Assembly: GCF_022482905.1 (NCBI RefSeq)
Contig: NZ_JAKVOI010000001.1
Location: 3,411,958 to 3,475,957, forward strand
DNA length: 64,000 bases
Reading direction: 5' to 3'
Origin: Clostridium sp.
GTDB taxonomy: Bacteria; Bacillota; Clostridia; Clostridiales; Clostridiaceae
The stretch's first letter is position 1. The number at the start of each line of letters is the position of its first letter. This document shows, in pieces, positions 9,307-17,103 of this stretch. A program made the position numbers and the translations under genes. The notes under the pieces were generated by a model that ran no database searches, had not been told where the DNA came from, and worked only from the letters and a program-made list of their open reading frames with translations.

Positions 9307-9549
9307 TTATTTTTTACAATTATATACTGATCCATTGCAAAGAGATTGGATAAGTTTTGAGCAATTGTAATTTGCGCCATTAGTAGTTACACAATTATTT
9401 GATTTTATTGATTTACAGGCTGTATTATAAGCTGCACAAGTTTTATTGTTTATAGTGCTTGCATGAACTGTTGCAGCTATACCTGTATTTAAGAATAACG
9501 GTGCTGCGATTATCATAGATGAAAGTAATTTATGTTTTATTTTTAACAT
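9307..9549 (-). CDS. Small secreted cysteine-rich protein (80 residues)
   Basis: Not recognised as a known family. Residues 1-31 form a clear Sec signal peptide (basic MLKIKHK, hydrophobic core, Ala-rich end with likely cleavage after VHA). The mature part of about 49 residues has six cysteines (TC, AC, NC, NC, LC, NC) in an Asn/Lys-rich background, a pattern compatible with three disulfides. The ribosome-binding site AGGAGG is seven bases from the ATG, so translation is well supported. It is alone on its strand between two terminators/promoter regions. It could be an antimicrobial, signalling or surface peptide; there is no processing or immunity gene directly adjacent, although an SdpI-like gene lies 700 bases away. 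Confidence 0.72.
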   Translation of the reverse strand: MLKIKHKLLSSMIIAAPLFLNTGIAATVHASTINNKTCAAYNTACKSIKSNNCVTTNGANYNCSKLIQSLCNGSVYNCKK

Positions 9550-10051
9550 TTTAAATCCTCCTAAATTTTGTTATTTTGTTTTTAGCTCATTTTTATATTA
9601 ATGTCATTGAAATGAGTTTTAAAGTACAACTAATAACTTATGCTTATCAGCTCCTTAATTATATTTTGGGGAATTTAGGCTTGTATATATTCTAACAGTA
9701 TTTAAGAGTTATATCATTATTAAATTAATGGTAATAGTAGTATTAATTTAGTTAAAAAGAAACTCATTTATTTTCTGGAATAATTAAACTTACATGAATC
9801 TGTAATGGCAGCCAGACAATTGGTTAGAGTTGTATATTTTAACTAAATATATCCTTCTCAGATAAAATAAGTTTGCTTTATACGTTAATATGTGTTAACA
9901 TAAATTCATAGCTTAAATGATTGGTGATTAATTTAAATGAAAATATGTTTCAATGGGTACTTATGCTTATAATATGTATGTTATGAAATTTTATTTGATA
10001 GGTTTGTTACAAATAGTTTAAGAAATAAAATTTTAGGAGGTACTTATTATA
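9550..10051 (+). other. Divergent intergenic region of about 500 bases
   Basis: AT-rich region serving two divergent genes. Just before the cold-shock gene there is TATAAT at 9968-9973 with a TG two bases upstream, giving a probable 5' untranslated region of about 70 bases. I see no convincing ORF, tRNA or repeat in the rest. Confidence 0.4.
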
Positions 10052-10249
10052 ATGACAGGTACAGTTAAATGGTTTAATGGAGAAAAAGGATTTGGATTTA
10101 TTACAGGAGAAAATGGAGAAGATATTTTTGCACATTTTTCACAAATAAATTCAGATGGTTATAAGACACTTGATGAAGGTCAAAAAGTTTCTTATGATGA
10201 AGGTAAGGGACAAAAGGGACCACAAGCAGAAAATATAACAGTTCTTTAA
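10052..10249 (+). CDS. CspA-family cold-shock protein
   Basis: A 65-residue single-stranded nucleic-acid-binding OB fold. RNP1 (KGFGFIT) and RNP2 (DIFAHF) are intact, and the N-terminus [15 protein letters not shown] is typical. RBS TAGGAGG with an AT-rich spacer. Acts as an RNA chaperone; the AT-rich leader may contribute to its regulation, but no cold-box element is evident. Ends in a strong terminator. Confidence 0.96.
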   Translation: MTGTVKWFNGEKGFGFITGENGEDIFAHFSQINSDGYKTLDEGQKVSYDEGKGQKGPQAENITVL

Positions 10250-10264
10250 TCAGTGAATATTTTA

Positions 10265-10298
10265 TTCCTTAGATAGTTTTCTGTCTAAGGAATTTTTT
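10265..10298 (+). terminator. Terminator after the cold-shock gene
   Basis: TTCCTTAGA (10265-10273) pairs with TCTAAGGAA (10284-10292), followed by TTTTTT. Confidence 0.9.
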
Positions 10299-10341
10299 AA
10301 AATTATTGTACTATTGATAAGATAATGTCATAAATTTTTCT

Positions 10342-10369
10342 TTGAAAATTAAATAGTATAGTGTATAAT
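10342..10369 (+). promoter_or_regulatory. Promoter of the fluoride riboswitch-crcB unit
   Basis: TTGAAA (10342-10347), 16-base spacer, TATAAT (10364-10369). The predicted start (about 10376) lies directly at a hairpin TAGCTTGG/CCAAGCTA (10380-10398). Confidence 0.75.
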
Positions 10370-10403
10370 AAATTCATTATAGCTTGGCTTCCAAGCTATT
10401 TTA

Positions 10404-10449
10404 GGTGATGGGGTTCACCTTTAACTGCAGTATGCTGATGACTCCTGTA
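10404..10449 (+). ncRNA. Fluoride riboswitch (crcB motif)
   Basis: The sequence carries all hallmarks of the class: GGTGATGGGGTTCACC hairpin, the AACTGC junction, and GCTGATGACTCCTG. The pseudoknot can form between GGGGT in the first loop and ACTCC (10441-10445). Downstream, TAAAATA (10451-10457) pairs with TATTTTA (10466-10472), which places ACTCC opposite the GGGGGG ribosome-binding site (10473-10478). Without fluoride CTCC can mask the ribosome-binding site; with fluoride it is taken by the pseudoknot. No terminator lies between aptamer and gene, so control is probably translational. The gene behind it is crcB. Confidence 0.95.
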
Positions 10450-10485
10450 TTAAAATAAAAATTACTATTTTAGGGGGGAATGAAA

Positions 10486-10860
10486 GTGCAGAGATTACTG
10501 TATGTTGGAATTGGTGGACTTATTGGTTCATGTCTAAGATATGTTATATCGATAAATTCACCTAAATTATTTGGAGGACCACTACCATATGGAACATTAA
10601 TTGTGAATGTAGTTGGAGGAATTTTAATAGGTTTTATAATGCAGTTAAGCATAACAACTGATTTGATTTCTCCAAATTTAAGATTGTTTCTTACAACTGG
10701 GATGATGGGAGGACTTACCACATTTTCTACTTTTAGTTATGAAACTATAGCTTTTCTCAGTGGGAGCAAATATCTACTGGGAATTCTGAATATTTCTCTA
10801 AATTTGTTTTTAAGCCTTTTTGGAGTTATAGCAGGCAAGTATCTGGCAAATATAATTTGA
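10486..10860 (+). CDS. crcB: Fluoride exporter CrcB/Fluc
   Basis: Small four-helix membrane protein that forms dual-topology dimers and passes fluoride out of the cell. The family motifs GGLIGSCLRY, PYGTLIVNVVGG (pore Asn) and GGLTTFSTFS are intact in 124 residues. An ATG at 10480 is in frame, but only one base separates it from the GGGGGG ribosome-binding site; the GTG at 10486 is seven bases away, so I prefer GTG. Single copy here (some Firmicutes have two tandem copies). Confidence 0.95.
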   Translation: MQRLLYVGIGGLIGSCLRYVISINSPKLFGGPLPYGTLIVNVVGGILIGFIMQLSITTDLISPNLRLFLTTGMMGGLTTFSTFSYETIAFLSGSKYLLGILNISLNLFLSLFGVIAGKYLANII

Positions 10861-10884
10861 CAACAAGTAATGTGGTATAAAAAC

Positions 10885-10918
10885 GCCGTATTATTCCCTT
10901 GAATAATACGGCATTTTT
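10885..10918. terminator. Bidirectional terminator between crcB and the holin gene
   Basis: GCCGTATTATTC (10885-10896) and GAATAATACGGC (10901-10912) form a perfect 12-bp stem with a four-base loop. It has TTTTTAT on the plus side and AAAA (T-run on minus) on the other, so it serves both convergent genes. Confidence 0.92.
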
Positions 10919-10949
10919 ATAGTAGCCGGGTATTTGCAATATATTGTTT

Positions 10950-11501
10950 TTACTGAACTGTTTTGCCAGCATAACCTTGTATGCTGTAAATAGCTTGCTT
11001 CAACTGTGTATTTTCCGCCTGAGCTGCTGCAAGCTCCTGCTGTATTTTTGCAACCTGTGCATTCTTTTCTGCTTCTGCAGGAGTAGAATGTCCAAGGTCA
11101 TTGACTGCTTCCTGGATAAAATCATCAATTAGCTTTTTTTGATTATCCGTTGGGGCTATGCCTATTTCTTTAAGTGCATCATATACGGTTTGCTGTGCGG
11201 CTTTGAATTTCTCTTCATTGTTAGTTAAACTTCCTGCGTGATAGAGTTGTTCAGCTGCTTTTACCCCTGCTGCTGCCTTTTTTTCAATCCAGTCTACAAG
11301 TGTTGCTGCGGATTTTAAAGCTGGAATGGCCTTTGCCGCCTGGATAAGTGGTTCTGCCGCCTGAAGTACATCACCTGTGGTATTGAGTATTTCTTCCGTA
11401 TTGATTTTCTTATTTTTCAGATAAGGTACCAGTCCAAAAATTGCACCAATTACGCCTACTAGAATGCCGCCTATTGCTATAATATCATTTATATTAACCA
11501 T
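10950..11501 (-). CDS. Orphan phage holin, LLH family
   Basis: A 183-residue protein with one N-terminal membrane segment (about residues 5-27, IIAIGGILVGVIGAIFGLV), then long Ala/Gln-rich amphipathic and coiled-coil helices up to a C-terminal coiled coil (QQELAAAQAENTQLKQAI). This matches the LLH-type phage holin family. RBS GGAGGT is ten bases before the ATG. No endolysin, tail or packaging gene is nearby, so it is an isolated copy: a prophage leftover, or a holin-like protein used for another export task. Confidence 0.7.
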   Translation of the reverse strand: MVNINDIIAIGGILVGVIGAIFGLVPYLKNKKINTEEILNTTGDVLQAAEPLIQAAKAIPALKSAATLVDWIEKKAAAGVKAAEQLYHAGSLTNNEEKFKAAQQTVYDALKEIGIAPTDNQKKLIDDFIQEAVNDLGHSTPAEAEKNAQVAKIQQELAAAQAENTQLKQAIYSIQGYAGKTVQ

Positions 11502-11731
11502 TTTTTATTTACCTCCATGTTTTTTGTCTGAGTTATTGACTTAATATATAATATAATATTTTTCAGACTGCGATCTTGTTCCAGAAATAAAAGAAGTATG
11601 GCGGGAAAAGAGGCTGGGTGTAATTTATCGCAAAAATTATGTATAATATAAATATGTATTTTAGCAGATTTAGGCAAGTCCTAATGGATTTGCTCTTGTG
11701 TAACAAATATAATTTAAGGAGGATTGAACAT

Positions 11732-12931
11732 ATGTATTGTGTTAGAAAAGTAGAAGAAGATCTTTATTGGGTTGGAGGTAATGATCATAGGCTTGCCCTA
11801 TTTGAAAATATTCACCCGATTCCAAGGGGAGTTTCCTATAATTCTTATGTACTTTTAGATGAAAAGACTGTACTTTTTGATACAGCAGACTGGGCAGTTT
11901 GTCGCCAATTCCTTGAAAATGTGGAAGCAGTTCTTCATGGCAGGACTTTGGACTATATGGTAATCAACCATGTAGAACCAGACCATGCAGACAGCATTAA
12001 TGAGATTCTTCTTCGTTATCCTGAGGTAAAAATCATATGCACACAAAAAGCATCTACAATTATGAAGCAGTTCGGCTTCAAGGTAGATGATAAGGTAATT
12101 GAAGTCAAAGAAGGTGATACGCAGTCTTTTGGAAAACATAAAGTTGCATTTGTAACTGCTCCCATGGTGCATTGGCCGGAAGTTATGGTTACATATGATA
12201 CTACCAGTGGTGTATTGTTTTCTGCCGATGCATTTGGTACCTTTGGTGCATTGGACGGCAAACTGTTTAATGATGAGATGGACTTTGACAGAGACTGGCT
12301 GGAAGATGCCAGAAGGTATTATACAAATATTGTAGGCAAATATGGACCTCAAGTTCAGACACTTCTCAAGAAAGCCAGTAAACTGGATATCAAGACTATT
12401 TGTCCACTGCATGGACCGGTATGGCGTAATAACCTGGGATATTTTATTGAAAAGTATGACAAGTGGAGCAGTTATGAACCTGAGGAAAAAGGTGTAATGA
12501 TAGTTTATGGGTCAATGTATGGAAGTACAGAGGCTGCGGCGTCCAATCTGGCGGCAAGGCTGGTGGAGAAAGGAATACACAATCTAGTTATGTATGATGT
12601 TTCAAAAACACATGTATCCTATTTGATCTCCGAAACATTCAAATACAGCCATATAGTACTTGCATCTGTAACATATAATATGAACATTTATCCACCAATG
12701 CTCAACTATATTATGGATATGAAGGCATTGAACCTTCAAAAACGTACTTTTGCTATTATAGAAAATGGATCATGGGCTCCTCAGTCAGGTAAATTGATTA
12801 GGGAACTTCTTGGTGGAATGAAAGATATGAACATCCTGGATAAAGGTGTGTCATTGAAATCCAGTATGAAGGAAAATGACATAAGTTCAGTGGAAGATCT
12901 TTCAGAGAGTATTATACAGTCAATAAAATAA
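11732..12931 (+). CDS. fprA: A-type flavoprotein (flavodiiron protein)
   Basis: Reduces O2 to water and/or NO to N2O; protects strict anaerobes. The N-terminal metallo-beta-lactamase-like domain has the di-iron motif NHVEPDHADS, then His in MVHWPE and LHGPVW, with an Asp in SADAFG. The C-terminal flavodoxin domain begins at about residue 252 (MIVYGSMYGSTE, FMN phosphate loop). At 399 residues it is the minimal class A form without rubredoxin extension. Start chosen at 11732: AAGGAGG (11716-11722) lies nine bases upstream; the longer in-frame form from 11639 lacks support. Confidence 0.96.
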   Translation: MYCVRKVEEDLYWVGGNDHRLALFENIHPIPRGVSYNSYVLLDEKTVLFDTADWAVCRQFLENVEAVLHGRTLDYMVINHVEPDHADSINEILLRYPEVKIICTQKASTIMKQFGFKVDDKVIEVKEGDTQSFGKHKVAFVTAPMVHWPEVMVTYDTTSGVLFSADAFGTFGALDGKLFNDEMDFDRDWLEDARRYYTNIVGKYGPQVQTLLKKASKLDIKTICPLHGPVWRNNLGYFIEKYDKWSSYEPEEKGVMIVYGSMYGSTEAAASNLAARLVEKGIHNLVMYDVSKTHVSYLISETFKYSHIVLASVTYNMNIYPPMLNYIMDMKALNLQKRTFAIIENGSWAPQSGKLIRELLGGMKDMNILDKGVSLKSSMKENDISSVEDLSESIIQSIK

Positions 12932-12959
12932 TTCTAGAAAGTGTAAGTAATTATATGAC

Positions 12960-12992
12960 GGCTCATGTGTAAAAATCATGAGCCTGTTTTTT
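12960..12992 (+). terminator. Terminator after fprA
   Basis: GGCTCATG (12960-12967) and CATGAGCC (12977-12984), followed by TGTTTTTT; it abuts the stop of the convergent aminotransferase gene. Confidence 0.88.
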
Positions 12993-14157
12993 ACTCATCT
13001 GCAATTCTGCTTGATTTTATGTTTTCTATAGCTTGTCTTATTTTATTTTCGTTCTGAACAAGAGCAAAACGAACAAATCCTTCACCATGTTCTCCAAAGC
13101 TGATGCCGGGAACTACTATTACACCTGTTCTTTCCATAAGGGCGAAAGTAAATTCCATGGATGATGTGTACCTGCCGGGAACAGGAGCCCATACAAACAT
13201 GCTTCCACCTGTGCTGTCAATATGCCAGCCAATCTCACACAGTCCATTTATCAACAAATTTCTTCTCTTCATATAGGTATCCTTCACAAATTTCACATAA
13301 TCCTGTGAACCTTCAAGTGCTTCGACAGCCGCTTTTTGAAAAGGGAGAAACATGCCGTAATCAATATGTGACTTAAGTACTTTTAGCTGTTTTATTACTT
13401 CCCGATTTCCAAGGGCAAAAGCTATTCTGCAGCCGGGTATACTGTAGGTTTTTGACAGGGAATTGAATTCAACTCCTATATCTTTTGCACCTGGTATTGA
13501 TAAAAAACTGATACCCTCTGAACCGTCAAATACGAGTTCACTATATGCATTGTCATGAAGTACAAGTATATTGTATTTTTTTGCAAACTCAACTAACCTT
13601 ATGTAGAAAGAACGGGGCGCGGAAGCAGCAGTTGGATTATTCGGATAGGATATGACCATAAGTTTGGCCTTCTTAGCTGTTTCACTATCTATTTTATCGA
13701 AGTCTACAAGGTATTTATTTTCTTTCAGTAACGGCATTTTAACTATTTTTGCACCTGCGAGATAAGGTCCAACACTGAATATGGGGTATCCTGGATCTGG
13801 TGTAAGTACAATATCGCCTTCATCTATGAGTGAAAGAGACAGCTGTGCGAAACCACTCTGGGAACCAAGAAGTGATGTTATCTCATCTTTTTCAAGATTA
13901 ACACCATATCTTCTCATATACCACTTTTTAACCGAATTTATTAGTTCATCCGTATCATTTACAGCATATACGTAATTCTCTGGCTTTTTGGCTTCTTCTG
14001 CCAGGGCTTCTATTATATTGGGTGCAGGTGGTATATCAGGAGTACCTATGCTGAAATCGATTATTTCTTTTCCCTGGGATTGTAGCTCCTGTTTTTTGAG
14101 ATTCAACTGTGAAAATATAGCTGAAGTAAGTTTTCCTGTTCTTTTAGAAGAAATCAT
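12991..14157 (-). CDS. PLP-dependent class I/II aminotransferase
   Basis: A 388-residue fold-type I aminotransferase. Landmarks are the substrate segment DFSIGTPDIPP, the cofactor loop GSQSGFAQL, the YPNNPTA motif, the Asp/Tyr pair in HDNAYSEL, the Schiff-base lysine in NSLSKTYSIPGCRIAF, and the C-terminal Arg in FVRFALV. The sequence resembles the LL-diaminopimelate aminotransferase/alanine aminotransferase group that is often annotated generically; the amino donor and acceptor cannot be assigned. RBS GGGGAGG before the ATG. Single gene, no biosynthetic neighbours. Confidence 0.88.
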   Translation of the reverse strand: MISSKRTGKLTSAIFSQLNLKKQELQSQGKEIIDFSIGTPDIPPAPNIIEALAEEAKKPENYVYAVNDTDELINSVKKWYMRRYGVNLEKDEITSLLGSQSGFAQLSLSLIDEGDIVLTPDPGYPIFSVGPYLAGAKIVKMPLLKENKYLVDFDKIDSETAKKAKLMVISYPNNPTAASAPRSFYIRLVEFAKKYNILVLHDNAYSELVFDGSEGISFLSIPGAKDIGVEFNSLSKTYSIPGCRIAFALGNREVIKQLKVLKSHIDYGMFLPFQKAAVEALEGSQDYVKFVKDTYMKRRNLLINGLCEIGWHIDSTGGSMFVWAPVPGRYTSSMEFTFALMERTGVIVVPGISFGEHGEGFVRFALVQNENKIRQAIENIKSSRIADE

Positions 14158-14281
14158 TATTAATCCTCCCCATAATTGTTGTTTTTATTAATATTATAGC
14201 ATTAAAAGCAGTTTTAAGATTCTATGGTATAATTATTGTATTCAGATTTTAAAACTTATAGGTGAATTAGGAGAAAAAGTC

Positions 14282-14893
14282 ATGGGAAATAAATTTTATG
14301 CAGTACGGAAGGGAAGAAAGACGGGAATTTGTACAACGTGGGATGAATGCAGAAAATATGTTAAAGGGTATTCTGGTGCCGAATATAAAAGCTTTACCGA
14401 CAAAAAGGAAGCGGAATCCTATTTAAACGGGAGGACATATCGGGATTGTCAAAATAGAGTTGAAAATACATGTACTGAAACTGAAGCTGTCGCCTATGTA
14501 GATGGAAGTTTCAACAGTGAAACAAAAGAATTTTCCTATGGAGCTGTTGTATTCTGGAAAGACAGTGAATATCATTTTTCAGATAAATTTAACGACAGTA
14601 AATTGGCGGAAATGCACAATGTTGCAGGGGAGTTGAAGGGTTCTGAAAGGGCAATGGAATTTGCACTGGAAAATAAAATAAATAAGTTGGTTATCTATCA
14701 TGACTATGAAGGAATAGCCAAATGGTGCACAGGTGAATGGAAGACAAAAAAAGAGGGAACCAGGGCTTATAAAGACTTTTATGACAGTATAAGTCAAAAG
14801 ATAAAGATAGAGTTTGTAAAAGTCAAGGGACATTCGGGCGATAAATACAATGATCTGGCAGATAAACTTGCAAAAAAAGCCATATTTAAGTAA
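14282..14893 (+). CDS. rnhA: Ribonuclease HI with N-terminal RNA/DNA-hybrid-binding domain
   Basis: Cleaves RNA in RNA-DNA hybrids. Residues 1-50 (KFYAVRKGRKTGICTTWDEC, continuing to SYLNG) are the Cauli_VI/hybrid-binding domain; the catalytic RNase H domain begins near residue 68 with Asp in AYVDGSF, Glu in NVAGELKG, Asp in IYHDYEG and the last Asp in YNDLADKLAKKA, so all four acidic residues are present. 203 residues. RBS AGGAG. The stop lies 50 bases from the convergent BcsB-like gene; no strong terminator is visible between them. Confidence 0.93.
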   Translation: MGNKFYAVRKGRKTGICTTWDECRKYVKGYSGAEYKSFTDKKEAESYLNGRTYRDCQNRVENTCTETEAVAYVDGSFNSETKEFSYGAVVFWKDSEYHFSDKFNDSKLAEMHNVAGELKGSERAMEFALENKINKLVIYHDYEGIAKWCTGEWKTKKEGTRAYKDFYDSISQKIKIEFVKVKGHSGDKYNDLADKLAKKAIFK

Positions 14894-14942
14894 ATCTCAT
14901 GGTAGTATTTTTATAAAATTTAAAGGAGAAAAATATTATATT

Positions 14943-17090
14943 TTAATTTTTATCGTCGGTAATTTCTTTTTCAGAAAGCTCATGTGCTTCTTTCACTTTC
15001 TTGGCGGCATCTTCAAACTCGTTACTCTTTTTTCTCAATCTTATAACCATTACTATACACAAAATTATAAGCACCACTGCAGCTAAAAGTGTCCACCATG
15101 GAAATCCTGTTTTGCTCTCAGCATATTCTACAGCAGAGGCGAACGTAAGAGGGACTTCTGCAGTTTTTTCCTCCGGTACAGAGCTATTGACAAAACCTAG
15201 TTTGTTGTCAATTACAGATACTTGTCCGCCTATGTTGTCAAGTTTGCCTCTGTCTTTTAAAAGTGTATTGAATGCCTTGAGATTTGACTTGTTGTCATAC
15301 ATTACTACATAAACACTTTTATAAAAATTCCAGGGAGACCTGACTACCTGAACTACGGTTTTGTTCTTAAGTGTCTCAGGGACTTCATTTATTTCATTCT
15401 TTACCTTTGAATTTCCGCTTGCATCAGGATATATTGGAAGAATTTTTTTAAGCTTATCTGGAAAATTTATATCCTTAAAACGTCCTATAAAAATCATATC
15501 TCTATTTTTGTAGTCATCCGGGAGATTAGTAGTCTCCTTTGTTACACTGAAATCCATGACTTTCCCAAGATTTTGACCTATCCTGCCTGCAATTAAAACA
15601 GCTGTGTTTAGTTTATCTGAATCTATGTTTTTGTCAAATGACATGAGAATTCCATCCGGTTTTTGACCGCCATACTTACTTACATAGGGAAAATTTTCAA
15701 GAGAGGGTTGTATACCATATTTCCCGGGTATAAAACATACCTGTGAATCCGAATTTATATAAGTCCAGGCACTGTCAGAATAATCTTTTGAGCAATCAAC
15801 TTTTCCTATGTAATTGTAGACGTCAATGTCGACTTTTATAATAGAATTTTTCAAAGCACTGTCGGGTATTCTGAGCTTAAGGCTGCCATTATCTGAATTT
15901 GAGTCCGAAAGTTTGGAATTTCCTGCAAGTTTGCCATCTATATATACAGTCAATAGTGACTTGTCCGGAATTAGTATTTTTGAGTGCTTAAATTTCAAAT
16001 TTATGTAGGACCCAGGCAGGGCTTTAATTCCACCAATCTGTGAAAATATAAAACTTGTTTTCTGGTGAAAAGCGCCTGCAAGATTTACGTCTGAATAACC
16101 GAAGTCTGAAAATTTGTAAAGTCCCTTTTTATTCTGGGAGAATTTGTTGTATTTTTGCTTTAAATTAGAATTTACAACAAGATTATTCTGTTTTATTTGT
16201 TTTATAATTTTGTCATTTGAAATGAAATCAGAAGCTTTGTCAATTCCAGAATTATCTTTACCACTTATAATAGTTCTGTAGTAGGGCTGGTTTGCTGAAG
16301 TACCGTAAATTGACAAGAATCCCTGATTTGGTTTTAATTTTTCTAGGCTTTTATTGAAACTACTATAAAGTGCAATAAAAATAGAATTTGAATTAAGTTT
16401 AGTATTTATATTTCCCTGCACTGTACTATAATTTAAAGTGTTTCTATCAGGATAAAGTCCACCGATGGAAGAACTTATTTTAAGTACATTTGAAACTAAA
16501 TCTGTATTATTTACATCCGGCAATACAAACTCAGCAGAAAGTAGTTTATTATTGCCATATTCGTCAAAGTAGCAGCTGTAAAAATTAGACAAGTCAGGAA
16601 AATGATAATTTTTATCAGATAAATGTACTTTTGAGTCTTTGTATATTATAACCCAGTTTGCAGGGTTGTCTATATCGGCACAATCTCCAAGTATAGATCT
16701 GTGGTTAGTTTCAATTTTTATTTCGTTAATACTGCCTACATTGAGCCTTGCCAAAGGTATGGCAACCTTCCAACTTGTAGATTTGTCTATTTTCATAAGC
16801 CACTTAGTGCTTACAGGTGCTCCGTTAACACTTAAAGTCATGCTGGAATGGTTGCCAATTAAAGTATTCGAGATAGAATAATGTATGTTTACGTAACAAT
16901 TATCATCAAGTGAAGCACTTTTTGGAATATAAAAATAATAGGAAGAAGTATTTCTAGGCATATTAAAATTTTGATTTTGGTTAAAAAGATTTATATCGTA
17001 AATTTTACCTGAGGCTAACACTGCACCCGATTTTTCAAATACTATTATAGCAAGTGCAACGAATACTATAAAAATAAATTTTTTTTTCAC
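14943..17090 (-). CDS. BcsB-like cellulose synthase accessory protein
   Basis: A 715-residue exported, membrane-anchored protein: signal peptide at 1-27, one C-terminal membrane helix (about 680-702, WWTLLAAVVLIILCIVMVI) and a basic cytoplasmic tail. The extracytoplasmic part fits the BcsB family, with two jelly-roll/flavodoxin-like halves (SYYFYIPKSASLDDNCYVNIHY split here by family repeats; LVVAGRIG-like segment near 500-520). In BcsA-BcsB synthases this subunit guides the nascent polysaccharide out of the synthase. It starts with GTG behind AGGAGGT, 13 bases after the synthase gene, and is the last gene of the operon. No BcsC/BcsZ or cellulase gene is adjacent. Confidence 0.82.
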   Translation of the reverse strand: MKKKFIFIVFVALAIIVFEKSGAVLASGKIYDINLFNQNQNFNMPRNTSSYYFYIPKSASLDDNCYVNIHYSISNTLIGNHSSMTLSVNGAPVSTKWLMKIDKSTSWKVAIPLARLNVGSINEIKIETNHRSILGDCADIDNPANWVIIYKDSKVHLSDKNYHFPDLSNFYSCYFDEYGNNKLLSAEFVLPDVNNTDLVSNVLKISSSIGGLYPDRNTLNYSTVQGNINTKLNSNSIFIALYSSFNKSLEKLKPNQGFLSIYGTSANQPYYRTIISGKDNSGIDKASDFISNDKIIKQIKQNNLVVNSNLKQKYNKFSQNKKGLYKFSDFGYSDVNLAGAFHQKTSFIFSQIGGIKALPGSYINLKFKHSKILIPDKSLLTVYIDGKLAGNSKLSDSNSDNGSLKLRIPDSALKNSIIKVDIDVYNYIGKVDCSKDYSDSAWTYINSDSQVCFIPGKYGIQPSLENFPYVSKYGGQKPDGILMSFDKNIDSDKLNTAVLIAGRIGQNLGKVMDFSVTKETTNLPDDYKNRDMIFIGRFKDINFPDKLKKILPIYPDASGNSKVKNEINEVPETLKNKTVVQVVRSPWNFYKSVYVVMYDNKSNLKAFNTLLKDRGKLDNIGGQVSVIDNKLGFVNSSVPEEKTAEVPLTFASAVEYAESKTGFPWWTLLAAVVLIILCIVMVIRLRKKSNEFEDAAKKVKEAHELSEKEITDDKN

Positions 17091-17103
17091 TTCTTAATAC
17101 CTC

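Noticed and set aside
10480-10485. ATG 10480 as the crcB start
   Set aside because: Only one base from the GGGGGG ribosome-binding site; GTG at 10486 has proper spacing.
10944-11132. Plus-strand cysteine-rich frame opposite the holin gene
   Set aside because: Antisense shadow: its Cys/Leu composition comes from Ala/Gln codons of the holin coiled coil; no ribosome-binding site.
15001-15312. Plus-strand 103-codon frame within the BcsB-like gene
   Set aside because: Antisense to a well-supported gene; no ribosome-binding site and low-complexity Ser/Thr/Leu composition.
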